Of a stretch of DNA of 64,000 bases, positions 52,318 through 64,000 are shown one piece after another (position 1 is the stretch's first letter; each line of letters starts with the position of its first letter). Both the position numbers and the translations under genes were made by a program. Source of the stretch: Methanoculleus horonobensis (GTDB lineage Archaea; Halobacteriota; Methanomicrobia; Methanomicrobiales; Methanoculleaceae); the NCBI RefSeq assembly GCF_001602375.1, contig NZ_BCNY01000015.1:558001-622000 (forward strand), in the 5' to 3' direction. The notes under the pieces were generated by a model. The model had not been told where the DNA came from. It saw only the letters and a program-made list of their open reading frames with translations, and searched no databases.

Positions 52318-52507
52318 GGGACACCCTCATCCGGGGGAATACGTATATAACCAGAATGTTCGAGGAGCATTAAACATTCCGATAGGTCTGCAGTGGGTTG
52401 ATAATTGAAAGGTTTATATCGTTAGACTGCGAATGATATGATACGCCTTCAAGTAAGTTATTTATACTATTCTCGCATTGTAATAATGCTGGATGGCAGT
52501 ACTCGCG

Positions 52508-52581
52508 GGGTCTATAGCTCAGTTAGGTAGAGCGCCTGGCTTTTAACCAGGTGGTCGGGGGTTCAAATCCCCTTGGGCCCG
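52508..52581 (+). tRNA. tRNA-Lys (anticodon TTT)
   Basis: A 74-base tRNA. Acceptor GGGTCTA pairs with TGGGCCC, discriminator G; D arm with AGTTAGGT; anticodon arm CCTGG-CTTTTAA-CCAGG; T arm GGGGG/CCCC around TTCAAAT. CCA not encoded. A TATA-like TTATTTATACT is at 52457-52467, about 45 bases upstream. rpoH starts 79 bases downstream. Confidence 0.96.
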
Positions 52582-52659
52582 TTGCCATGGGCGATGTCTA
52601 TGGGTTTTAACAAGGTGATGTATCTGATACGCAACTTTTTCGTCGGTGAGGTGTAGGTG

Positions 52660-52911
52660 ATGGGGACTTCACTTGACGTACTCAAACACGAGATGGTTCC
52701 GGACCATCAAATTATGGGCGAGGAAGAGGTCGCCGACCTCCTTGCGACGTACCATATAACTTTAGAGCAATTGCCGAAGATCTATCACGACGATCCTGCA
52801 GTGAAGGCCATAGGGAGCGAAGTCGGGAGCGTCATCCGGATCGTTCGCGACAGTCGTACCGCAGGCAGAGCCGAAGCCTACAGGCTCGTTGTGAAGAGAC
52901 CGAAGAAATAA
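52660..52911 (+). CDS. rpoH: RNA polymerase subunit H
   Basis: An 83-residue subunit of archaeal RNA polymerase (Rpb5 C-terminal domain). Conserved [13 protein letters not shown] at the start and the [20 protein letters not shown] end. ATG at 52660 or GTG at 52657 start the frame, with GAGGTG just upstream. First gene of rpoH-B''-B'-A'-A''-L30e-nusA. Confidence 0.95.
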   Translation: MGTSLDVLKHEMVPDHQIMGEEEVADLLATYHITLEQLPKIYHDDPAVKAIGSEVGSVIRIVRDSRTAGRAEAYRLVVKRPKK

Positions 52912-52954
52912 ATTCAGAGGCCGGGAGCTGATCCATCTGTTAGACAGAAGTGTT

Positions 52955-54496
52955 TTGTCGAGAGCATATTTTGCGCGTGAGCACGTAGCGCGCCACCAGT
53001 TAGACTCTTATAACAACTTCCTCCTGCACAACCTTCAGAAGGTCGTCGATGAACAGCGCGTCATCGAGACCGATATCGAGACCCGGGGGAAAGGGAAGGA
53101 AGCTGTATGGGTTGAACTGGGCAAGATCGAGGTGAAAAAACCTCTTGTCCGTGAGGCGGACGGATCGCAGTCCGAACTCTTCCCGAGCGAAGCGCGTCTC
53201 AGGAATCTCACCTATGCGGCACCCATTCAACTTGGGATGACGCTTGTGCAGGGCGAAGAAGCGCAGGATCCGATCGTCACCACCATCGGGCAGTTGCCGG
53301 TGATGGTGGGTTCGGCCGCCTGCAACCTCTACAACATGAGCGACCCCGAGCGGATCGAGCACGGCGAAGACCCCCTCGATCCCGGCGGCTACTTTGTCGT
53401 CAACGGCACGGAACGGGTCCTGATGACGCTCGAGGATCTCGCCTCGAACAAGATCATGACCGAGTTCACCGAGCGCTACAACGAGCGGATCTACGTGGCG
53501 AAGGTCTTCTCGCAGTACCGGGGCTACCGCGCGCTCGTGATCGTCGAGCGGAACAGGAAAAACCTGCTTGAAGTCTCGTTCCCCTCGGTCGCCGGGCATC
53601 TCCGCTTCGTCGACCTGATGCGGGCGCTGGGGCTCCAGGGCGACCACGACATCGTGGAGGCGGTCTCCACCGATGAGGAGATCCTCACCTTCATGATGCA
53701 GAACCTGGAAGAGAGCGAGTGCGACACCGTCGACGACGGTGTCATGTATGTGGGCAAGAAACTCGCCCCCAACCAGACGCGGGACTATCAGCGCAAGCGG
53801 GCGGAGTTCGTCCTTGACAACTACCTCCTTCCGCACTTAAACTACCTGATGCCGGTGGGCTTGAAAGAAGAAGACCCCGGATACCGGACGGCAGTCGAGG
53901 GTGTCCGCCTTGCAAAGGCGCACTTCCTCGGCCGCATGGCCGAGGCCTGTTTCGACCTGGTGCTTGACCGGCGCCGGATCGACGACAAGGACCACTACTC
54001 GAATAAGCGGCTGAAACTTGCCGGCGATCTGATGGAAGACCTCTTCCGGATATCGCTCAATCGTTTGACGCGCGATGTGAAGTACCAGCTCGAGCGGGCC
54101 AGCATGCGCCACCGCGACCTCTCGATAGGCACCGCCGTGCGCGCGGACGTCCTGACCGAGCGGCTGCTCCACCCGCTTGCCACCGGGAACTGGGTGGGCG
54201 GGCGCACCGGCGTTTCGCAACTCCTCGACCGGGTCGATCACATGGCGGTGCTCTCGCATCTCCGGCGCGTGATCTCCCCGCTCTCCCGCTCGCAGCCCCA
54301 CTTCGAGGCGCGTGATCTGCACCCCACCCAGTGGGGACGGATCTGCCCGAGTGAGACACCCGAGGGCCCGAACTGTGGACTGGTGAAGAACTTCGCCCAG
54401 ATGGTCGAGATCAGCAAGGGCGTAATCAACGAAGAGGAAGTGAAGAACATTCTGTACGATATGGGCGTCATCGCCCTCCGGAGAGAGACGACATGA
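52955..54496 (+). CDS. rpoB2: RNA polymerase subunit B''
   Basis: The N-terminal half of the second-largest subunit (513 residues), with the lobe and protrusion parts: [33 protein letters not shown], and late [26 protein letters not shown], the fork/hybrid-binding region. No ATG or GTG starts the family N-terminus. TTG at 52955 is a possible start; an in-frame CTG at 52937 has GGGAG 9 bases upstream and would add LDRSVL before SRAYF, closer to the family pattern. ATGA overlap with rpoB1. Confidence 0.95.
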   Translation: MSRAYFAREHVARHQLDSYNNFLLHNLQKVVDEQRVIETDIETRGKGKEAVWVELGKIEVKKPLVREADGSQSELFPSEARLRNLTYAAPIQLGMTLVQGEEAQDPIVTTIGQLPVMVGSAACNLYNMSDPERIEHGEDPLDPGGYFVVNGTERVLMTLEDLASNKIMTEFTERYNERIYVAKVFSQYRGYRALVIVERNRKNLLEVSFPSVAGHLRFVDLMRALGLQGDHDIVEAVSTDEEILTFMMQNLEESECDTVDDGVMYVGKKLAPNQTRDYQRKRAEFVLDNYLLPHLNYLMPVGLKEEDPGYRTAVEGVRLAKAHFLGRMAEACFDLVLDRRRIDDKDHYSNKRLKLAGDLMEDLFRISLNRLTRDVKYQLERASMRHRDLSIGTAVRADVLTERLLHPLATGNWVGGRTGVSQLLDRVDHMAVLSHLRRVISPLSRSQPHFEARDLHPTQWGRICPSETPEGPNCGLVKNFAQMVEISKGVINEEEVKNILYDMGVIALRRETT

Positions 54497-56307
54497 GACA
54501 GTCACGTGTCTTCGTTGACGGAGCCCTTATCGGGCTCGTGGACGACCCGCGGGAACTGGTCGAGCGGATGCGCGAGATGCGTCGGCGCGGCGAGATCTCC
54601 TCCGAGGTCAACGTATCCTACAAGGAATTCAACAACGACGTCATCATCCATACCGATCGCGGCAGGGCGCGCCGACCACTGATCGTGGTCAAGAACGGTG
54701 CTCCGCAGGTGAGCAACGACGACCTCGATCGTCTCCGAAACGGGGAGACGGTCTTCGAGGACGTGGTGCGGAAGGGCGCGATCGAGTTCGTCGACGCCGA
54801 AGAGGAGGAAGACCTCTTCATTGCGATCAACGAGGAGGAGCTCACCCCCGAGCACACGCATCTCGAGATCGATCCCTCGCTCATTCTCGGTATCGGCGCG
54901 GCGCACGTCCCGTTCCCCGAGCACAACGCCAGTCCCCGTGTCACCATGGGCGCCGGGATGGTCAAGCAGGCGCTCGGCTTTGGAGCAGCGAACATGAAAC
55001 TCCGGCCCGACACTCGTGGGCACATGCTCCACTACGGCCAGAAGCCGCTCACCTTCACCCAGACCTCGGACGTCATCGGCTCCGACGATCGGCCTGCAGG
55101 CCAGAACTTCGTCGTCGCCATCATCTCGTATGAAGGGTTCAATATTGAGGACGCGTTGATCATCAACAAAGCCTCCATCGATCGAGGCCTCGGGCGCTCG
55201 CACTTCTTCCGAACCTACGACGGCGAAGAGCGGCGATACCCCGGCGGTCAGGTCGACCGGATCGAGATCCCGGACGAAGAGGTCTCCGGCGCGCACGGTG
55301 CCGAGTTTTATGCAAACCTGGACATCGACGGCGTCATCAACCCCGAGACAGTCGTCCACGAGAAGGACGTGCTGATCGGAAAGACTTCTCCGCCCCGGTT
55401 CCTCGAAGAGCCTACGAGCGAGCTGATCGCCGTCGAGAAGCGGCGGGACACCTCGGTCACGATGCGGAGCAACGAGCGCGGTATCGTGGACACCGTCATC
55501 ATCACCGAGGGCGAGAACTCTTCGCGCCTGGTGAAGGTCCGGACCCGCGACCTCCGGGTGCCGGAGATCGGCGACAAGTTCGCGTCCCGGCACGGTCAGA
55601 AGGGTGTCATCGGGCTCATCCAGCCCTCGGCGGATATGCCGTTCACCGAATCGGGCATGACGCCCGACCTGATCATCAACCCCCACGCCGTCCCGAGCCG
55701 TATGACCATCGGGCATATGCTCGAGATGCTGGGCGGAAAGGTCGGTTCGCTCGAGGGACACCGGATCGACGCGACCGCCTTCCGCGGAGAGCGCGAGACG
55801 GGCCTGCGGGGTTCGCTGAAAGAACTCGGATTCGCGCACAACGGTCGCGAAGTCATGTACGACGGCATCACCGGGCGGCAGTTCGCGGCCGATATCTACA
55901 TCGGCGTCATCTACTACCAGAAACTCTACCACATGGTATCGAGCAAGATGCACGCGCGGTCGCGCGGCCCCGTGCAGGTGCTCACCCGCCAGCCGACCGA
56001 AGGACGTGCCCGCGAGGGTGGTCTCCGGTTCGGTGAGATGGAGCGGGACGTGATGATCGGCCACGGTGCGGCCATGGCCTTGAAAGAGCGTCTCCTCGAC
56101 GAGTCGGACAAGGTGACCCAGTGGGTCTGCGCGAAGTGCGGTATGGTGGCGATGGTTGATAGGAAGAGGAAGGTGACACGATGCCTTGCCTGCGGCGGCG
56201 AGACCGATATCTACCCCGTCGAGATGAGTTACGCCTTCAAACTCCTCCTTGACGAGATGAAGAGCATGGGCATTGCTCCCCGCCTGAGACTCGACGATAT
56301 GGTGTAA
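54493..56307 (+). CDS. rpoB1: RNA polymerase subunit B'
   Basis: The C-terminal half of the second-largest subunit (604 residues). Marks: [34 protein letters not shown]-type [51 protein letters not shown] and the C-terminal zinc site CAKCGMV...RCLACGG. The B''/B' split is normal in Euryarchaeota methanogens. Confidence 0.96.
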   Translation: MRQSRVFVDGALIGLVDDPRELVERMREMRRRGEISSEVNVSYKEFNNDVIIHTDRGRARRPLIVVKNGAPQVSNDDLDRLRNGETVFEDVVRKGAIEFVDAEEEEDLFIAINEEELTPEHTHLEIDPSLILGIGAAHVPFPEHNASPRVTMGAGMVKQALGFGAANMKLRPDTRGHMLHYGQKPLTFTQTSDVIGSDDRPAGQNFVVAIISYEGFNIEDALIINKASIDRGLGRSHFFRTYDGEERRYPGGQVDRIEIPDEEVSGAHGAEFYANLDIDGVINPETVVHEKDVLIGKTSPPRFLEEPTSELIAVEKRRDTSVTMRSNERGIVDTVIITEGENSSRLVKVRTRDLRVPEIGDKFASRHGQKGVIGLIQPSADMPFTESGMTPDLIINPHAVPSRMTIGHMLEMLGGKVGSLEGHRIDATAFRGERETGLRGSLKELGFAHNGREVMYDGITGRQFAADIYIGVIYYQKLYHMVSSKMHARSRGPVQVLTRQPTEGRAREGGLRFGEMERDVMIGHGAAMALKERLLDESDKVTQWVCAKCGMVAMVDRKRKVTRCLACGGETDIYPVEMSYAFKLLLDEMKSMGIAPRLRLDDMV

Positions 56308-56328
56308 GAGAGGGGGCACAATCAAACT

Positions 56329-60157
<3,829 letters not shown>

Positions 60158-60158
<1 letters not shown>

Positions 60159-60445
60159 TGGACTTTAATGCTTCACTACGCAAAGCCGTGAAGACTGGTA
60201 CCGTGTTCCTCGGGCGAAACAAGACCCGGGAATCCATCGAAGAAGGCAAGGCCAAACTTATCGTGGTGGCCAGGAACAGCCCGGAATCCGTTAAAACTCT
60301 GGTGAATGAGACCGATATCCCTGTCTACGTCTACGAAGGCTCGAGCGTCCAGCTCGGGAAAGCCTGCGGCATGCCGTACGTCGTCAGTGCGCTCGCCGTG
60401 ATCGAGCCAGGCGAATCCGATATCCTGAATGTTGCGAGAGTGTAG
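60158..60445 (+). CDS. rpl30e: Ribosomal protein L30e
   Basis: A 95-residue kink-turn-binding ribosomal protein: LRKAVKTGTVFLGRNKTRESIEEGKAKLIVVARN and the IPVYVYEGSSVQLGKACGMPYVVSALAV end. Its place after rpoA2 is conserved in archaea. Confidence 0.94.
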
Positions 60446-60448
60446 ACG

Positions 60449-60898
60449 ATGCCACAGGTCACGCTGACTGAGGAGTGCATGCGCCTCATCTCCCAGTTCG
60501 AGAGTCTTACCGGCGCAGGCAGCCGCGATTGCATCGTTGATAACCGCAACGAGCGGATCATCTTCGTGATCAATCCCGGCGATATGGGACTTGCTATAGG
60601 AAAGAGCGGGTCCAGCATCAAGAAAGCATCCGACGTGATGGGGAAGCGTATCGAGGTCGTGGAATACTCCGCTGACCCGGGCCAGTTCCTCCGGAACTGC
60701 TTCCTGCCTGCCCAGGTCACCGACATCGACTTCGACACGAACGAGGAGGATCAGCAGGTTGCCCTTATCGAGGTCCGGGACGAGGACCGGGGCCTTGCCA
60801 TCGGCAAAGCAGGGAAGAATATCTTCAAGGCAAAAGTTCTCGCACAGCGGCAGCACGACATCGCCGATGTTCAGCTGATGCAGAACGATTCTGCCTGA
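60449..60898 (+). CDS. nusA: NusA-like KH-domain transcription factor
   Basis: A 149-residue protein made of two KH domains, without the S1 and N-terminal domains of bacterial NusA. GXXG loops are visible as GLAIGKSGSSIKKA (about residue 48) and GLAIGKAGKNIFKAK (about 120). Starts 3 bases after L30e. In most archaea rps12 follows, but here a T-run terminator and an unrelated gene come next. Confidence 0.94.
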   Translation: MPQVTLTEECMRLISQFESLTGAGSRDCIVDNRNERIIFVINPGDMGLAIGKSGSSIKKASDVMGKRIEVVEYSADPGQFLRNCFLPAQVTDIDFDTNEEDQQVALIEVRDEDRGLAIGKAGKNIFKAKVLAQRQHDIADVQLMQNDSA

Positions 60899-60902
60899 AC
60901 AC

Positions 60903-60909
60903 TTTTTTT
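60903..60909 (+). terminator. T-run terminator after the RNA polymerase operon
   Basis: Seven consecutive T within CACTTTTTTTACC, 5 bases after the nusA stop. Archaeal RNA polymerase ends transcription at such T-runs without needing a hairpin. Confidence 0.6.
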
Positions 60910-61000
60910 ACCGTAATCCAGTAATATCCCGTGGCGACAGGGAACCGGTTCTTCCGGGGACGATTTGCGGGAGGGTTTTTAGCGCGCTCCTGCCCGGAAA

Positions 61001-61010
61001 TTATTTATAT
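61001..61010 (+). promoter_or_regulatory. TATA box upstream of the large secreted protein
   Basis: TTATTTATAT, preceded by GAAA as a possible BRE. It predicts a transcript start near 61030-61036. That matches the ATG at 61035 of a 33-codon frame, which overlaps the start of the gene at 61124. Confidence 0.5.
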
Positions 61011-61123
61011 CGGTGTGCACTCCATGAGACTCCCATGAACGGAGTCCTCGCCCGGATAGTGAATCCTGCGCCATCCGCTGCGGAACCGGCGAACAAGGTG
61101 CGTGGAGTTGCCGTACGCCCGGG

Positions 61124-62569
61124 GTGGTGTCGTTGAAAGGATTTTATCTGATCATCGGGGCTCTTGTGCTCTGTATCTGCATGACCGCCCTTCTCACGTT
61201 TGCCTTTGCCGGCTCAGACGAGAACGTCACCCCCGGTGCACCGGGCGAGAAGCCTGTCGCCAATAAAATACCGGTCACGCCTGCGGAGAGCCTGGCGCCT
61301 GAAGAGACGGGGGAGAAGACCGCAGCACAGAAGGAACCCGAGATGATAGCCGGAGATACCGAGTCTCCAGCCGAAGAGGATCCGGAGCCGGAGACGACTA
61401 CAACGGCCCTGTCGAATTTCACCGGGGATACGGTTGCAACCGGCAACGCGACCGCCGACGCGGAGACGGAGGATATCCCGACGGAAGAGCCGCTCCAGAA
61501 CGCAACAAACACCACTGAATCCACCGGAACGGAGACCGGTGTTCTCGTCGACGACTCCGATGACGAGGAGGACGAGGAGGATGAAAACCCGGTACCGACT
61601 CTTGAGCGGTTTGCTCCCCCGCGGCCGAGCGCGACGATGGCGAAAGCGCACTATTTCCCCGATCGCCCGCTTGTCCAGAGCGGCCATCACCTCGTCAACC
61701 CCTCCCTGTCGTATACCGGCGGGGAGAATGAGTCCGGGTTGCCCGCCGGAGCCGTCGCGCCGCGCGACGGTCTCTTTGTAAGGGGTATCGGGGTGCTCCT
61801 CGACCGGACGCCTGAAGACGTCGCTCTCACCCGGGGCGGGGTGGAGATAGCGAACCTCGACTGGCTTCTCGACACGCCGATGGTTCTAGGCGGCCGGCAT
61901 CCGCGGGCCGTATTCGAGGGAGAGACGTTCACCGTCACCGTGACGGTCGAGGCGAGGAACGTGACGATCACGGAGGAGAACCCGGCCTACGTCGTCCTGG
62001 TTCCGCCCCCGGACGAGACCGGGGTCTACGAGATCACCCGGACACGTGAGTTCCAGACCCTCGGGGACGGAGAACGCGGTGTCTGGGAGTTCTCGGTCAC
62101 CACCCGCACCGGAAGGCTGACGCTTGCAAACCTCACCCTTCCCGAGGAGCGGCTGGTCACCAACCTGACGTCGAACCCGAACCTCTTCGCCTTCCAGGCG
62201 TACGCGCTTGCCGGCGATCAGGAGGTGCCGTCGGGGGGCTTCTCTGACCCGGTGCTCGCCATCCGGCCCGAAGGCAATGCGGACACGGCGGAGGAGTCTA
62301 CGCTCCCCGAACTTTACGCGCTTCTGGGCACCGGGGACTCGACGCTCCGCCCGTCGGAGACGATGACCGGGGCATGGGCGCGGGGCGTCGATCACGACAC
62401 GATCGTCGCCGCGGCGGTCGGGCACCTCGAAACCATGCAGGGTCTCGGCCTTGAAGAGATAGCGGCCATCTATGCCGCCGAAGAGGGTGCCGGGACGGGG
62501 CGTTCTGGCGGATCGCAGTCGTCGTTCTTCGACCGGATCCTGGAGTTCTTCCGGGGGTTGTTTGGGTGA
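61124..62569 (+). CDS. Large secreted or membrane-anchored protein of unknown function
   Basis: A 481-residue protein that I do not recognise. An N-terminal hydrophobic helix (FYLIIGALVLCICMTALLTFAFAG) acts as signal or anchor. Residues 35-165 are a low-complexity acidic, Thr/Pro/Asn-rich linker (TTTALSNFTGDTVATGNATAD, DDSDDEEDEEDENPV) with many N-x-S/T glycosylation sequons. A beta-rich outer domain follows (about 170-400; GVYEITRTREFQTLG, VWEFSVTTRTG). A helical tail ends in the amphipathic FDRILEFFRGLFG. The start is GTG at 61124 or 61127. Likely a cell-surface protein. Confidence 0.6.
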   Translation: MVSLKGFYLIIGALVLCICMTALLTFAFAGSDENVTPGAPGEKPVANKIPVTPAESLAPEETGEKTAAQKEPEMIAGDTESPAEEDPEPETTTTALSNFTGDTVATGNATADAETEDIPTEEPLQNATNTTESTGTETGVLVDDSDDEEDEEDENPVPTLERFAPPRPSATMAKAHYFPDRPLVQSGHHLVNPSLSYTGGENESGLPAGAVAPRDGLFVRGIGVLLDRTPEDVALTRGGVEIANLDWLLDTPMVLGGRHPRAVFEGETFTVTVTVEARNVTITEENPAYVVLVPPPDETGVYEITRTREFQTLGDGERGVWEFSVTTRTGRLTLANLTLPEERLVTNLTSNPNLFAFQAYALAGDQEVPSGGFSDPVLAIRPEGNADTAEESTLPELYALLGTGDSTLRPSETMTGAWARGVDHDTIVAAAVGHLETMQGLGLEEIAAIYAAEEGAGTGRSGGSQSSFFDRILEFFRGLFG

Positions 62570-62694
62570 GCGACGGGCCGAAGGGCCGGAGCTCGAGAAA
62601 ACGCGAAGCGTTTTCGAGTGGCGACTTCCCCGTAGGGTGCGACGGGCCGAAGGGCCGGAGCTCGAGAAAACGCGAAGCGTTTTCGAGTGGCGAC
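62570..62694 (+). repeat. Tandem pair of identical 56-base two-hairpin units
   Basis: Units at 62570-62625 and 62639-62694 are identical, separated by 13 bases. Each begins GCGACG, has a GGCC/GGCC hairpin with loop GAAG, the linker GGAGCTCGAG, a perfect 8-bp hairpin GAAAACGC/GCGTTTTC with loop GAA, and ends CGAGTGGCGAC. The first unit starts right at the stop of the preceding gene. Same plan as the unit at 32166-32221. The rest of the gap to 62856 holds no gene. Confidence 0.85.
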
Positions 62695-62856
62695 GGGCGG
62701 AGGTTGCGACGTCCCCACAGGCCCACAACCCTCCTCTTTTCCCTGAAGAACCATGCAGTCCTGCGCTATACCCGGAATGGCCGGGAAAATACCCCGCCTG
62801 CCTTCTTACAGCAGTAAGATATATTCAGCCCGTTGCCACGAATAGAATATAGCCGT

Positions 62857-63441
62857 ATGACAGGGAAAGACAGAGCGAACCGGCAGATCTACATCGAAAA
62901 AGATGGGATTGCGCTGCTATATGCCGAACCTTCGGACAGGCGCTTCATATACGAGATGGCGTTTGAGGAGCCGGAGATCTGGCAGTCCATGCTGGCAAAG
63001 AAGGACGATTTTGATTGGTCCGAGTTGAGGGACGAAGAGGATCACTTCTTCGGCAGCGTGCCCGGGAAGAGCAAATATCTCCTGATCCAATACCGGGGCG
63101 AGATCATCGGGACGATCTCGCATACCTACAACAACGGGAGAATCGAAAATCTGGAGCTCGACCTGTGGCTCCGCTCAGAAAAGTATGCCGGGAGAGGCAT
63201 CGGTTCTGCCGTGATAACGATGCTGATAGACCGGCTGGTCGAAGAGTACGGCATAAGAACCTTCATCGTCCGTCCGTGGCTGAAAAATGCCCGTGCCGTG
63301 AGGGCGTATGAAAAGTGCGGTTTTCGGCGGCGTAAGGACTTTGCACCGGCTGAATACTATGGAAGATATCTGGAACAGTACGGCGAGGGCGATTACGGCA
63401 GACAGGAGACTGTGAACATGGTTTTAGAAGTTGACCAATGA
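62857..63441 (+). CDS. GNAT-family N-acetyltransferase
   Basis: A 194-residue acetyltransferase resembling aminoglycoside-type and ribosomal-protein-type GNATs. The acetyl-CoA site appears as SEKYAGRGIGSAVITMLIDRLV (R/QxxGxG/A) near residue 115, preceded by the LELDLWLR strand and followed by VRPWLKNARAVRAYEKCGF. ATG at 62857 is favoured over TTG at 62833: a TATA-like AGATATATT at 62816-62824 predicts a nearly leaderless transcript. Substrate unknown. Confidence 0.85.
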   Translation: MTGKDRANRQIYIEKDGIALLYAEPSDRRFIYEMAFEEPEIWQSMLAKKDDFDWSELRDEEDHFFGSVPGKSKYLLIQYRGEIIGTISHTYNNGRIENLELDLWLRSEKYAGRGIGSAVITMLIDRLVEEYGIRTFIVRPWLKNARAVRAYEKCGFRRRKDFAPAEYYGRYLEQYGEGDYGRQETVNMVLEVDQ

Positions 63442-63581
63442 TCCAGCATTGCCATGGATAACGGTTCGGTCACTTCTCTGGTGCTCTCCCCGTTTAGCGT
63501 CCGCCCGGACTCCGACAGGGCATTGCCCGCGCCATGATGAACCCAGGTGACGGGGCCCGGGCCGGTGGTGAGGAGAGGAGT

Positions 63582-64000
63582 TCACCCCTTCCTGAATACT
63601 TTCCAGAGATACGCGAGCCCGAAGCATCCCGCGAGCATCATGTCCCCGAATGGCGCTGCCTGGTAGGCCTCCGGCAGCAGCCGGAGCCGGTTCGGGCCGG
63701 TGACGACAACGGCACCGGTCGCGAGGGGTTTGCTGACCGCCGCTCCGTGACCCCCGTCGTCGAAGACCTCTTCCGTGGTCAGGGTGCCGTCGGCGAGCCG
63801 CCGGATGTAGTCCTGCAGTTTCGTGGGGTCGAGCGCGCCGGTGTGGTGCTCGAAGAGCCCGTGGATCTCCCGTCCTTTCAGGGTGAAGCAGAGGGTGTGC
63901 CCGTTCCCGGCGTTGACGAGGGTCACTCCGGTCTTTGCCATGCGCCGGACCTGCGGGTCGCAGAGCGCCCCGATGAGGGCGACCGGTCCGGTATCGGTGA
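63582..64000 (-). CDS. DUF1786-like protein, C-terminal part (5' end outside window)
   Basis: The minus-strand frame is open to the edge of the window (reading TDTGPVALIGAL... before the internal Met at 63941), so only the C-terminal 139 residues are seen. They contain VTLVNAGNGHTLCFTL and IHGLFEHHTGALDP, patterns I associate with the DUF1786 (actin/ASKHA-like) family, sometimes labelled as PFL-activating-enzyme-like. Moderate confidence in the family; function unknown. Confidence 0.6.
   Translation of the reverse strand, partial: TDTGPVALIGALCDPQVRRMAKTGVTLVNAGNGHTLCFTLKGREIHGLFEHHTGALDPTKLQDYIRRLADGTLTTEEVFDDGGHGAAVSKPLATGAVVVTGPNRLRLLPEAYQAAPFGDMMLAGCFGLAYLWKVFRKG

Noticed and set aside
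62570-62694. CRISPR array
   Set aside because: Only two identical units with a 13-base gap, far shorter than a spacer, each with two hairpins; no cas genes in the window.

Overview
The window is chromosomal DNA from a methanogenic archaeon. The marker genes are a methenyl-tetrahydromethanopterin cyclohydrolase (mch), an A/V-type ATP synthase operon, a split archaeal RNA polymerase (B''/B' and A'/A'') with rpoH, L30e and NusA-like KH protein, a group II thermosome subunit, membrane-anchored LonB, Nob1 and TATA-box promoters. High G+C, the split RNAP genes, the PAS-rich sensor protein and the tungstate transporter fit Methanomicrobiales, for example a Methanoculleus-like organism. The genus is an inference; no 16S rRNA gene is present.

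Layout. 0-7.6 kb: 3' end of arginine deiminase plus carbamate kinase (arginine fermentation), two small DUF5518 membrane proteins, two MFS transporters, a HerA-like ATPase and a tandem pair of rubredoxins. 7.6-13.4 kb: a tungstate/molybdate ABC transporter operon (wtpA-trmO-wtpB-wtpC) that also carries a peptide-deformylase-like gene, then an NTF2-like protein and thiM-thiE. 13.5-18.7 kb: mch, a repeat element, a four-gene redox operon (Fe-S CCG protein, two FMN-binding split-barrel proteins, a 2[4Fe-4S] ferredoxin), and an Mrp/NBP35 Fe-S carrier. 18.7-26 kb: a PAS/GAF sensor without a kinase ATPase domain, tRNA-Ser(CGA), a small beta-grasp protein, the thermosome, and an RNA-processing/PRPP cluster (prs-rtcA-nob1-gfcR-like). 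26-31 kb: lonB-tldD-tldE-bofA-like. 31-37.6 kb: a repeat element, a ferric-reductase-like membrane protein, and two KaiC-like ATPases divergent from a TadA/GspE ATPase and a two-domain TadC, an archaellum/pilus-like motor set with no pilin. 37.6-47.9 kb: two small genes, the ATP synthase operon HIKECFABD, and pgk. 47.9-52.6 kb: a 570-nt gene-free stretch with alternative hairpins, a DUF89 protein, tRNA-Pro(GGG), a MinD-like ATPase with a small membrane coiled-coil partner, a roadblock/LC7-response regulator pair behind a perfect palindrome, PsiE and tRNA-Lys(UUU). 52.6-60.9 kb: the RNA polymerase operon. 60.9-64 kb: a large secreted/anchored protein of unknown function, a tandem hairpin repeat, a GNAT acetyltransferase and a partial DUF1786 gene.

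The most unusual features are three. First, a family of intergenic two-hairpin repeats (near 14.6, 31.1, 32.2 and 62.6 kb) has constant linkers and stems that change in a compensatory way; two copies sit inside MITE-like elements with shared terminal inverted repeats. Second, a pair of KaiC-like ATPases, one with a broken Walker A motif, lies next to a type IV filament motor. Third, a peptide-deformylase-like enzyme sits in an archaeal tungstate transport operon. No CRISPR array, transposase, prophage or rRNA operon was seen.
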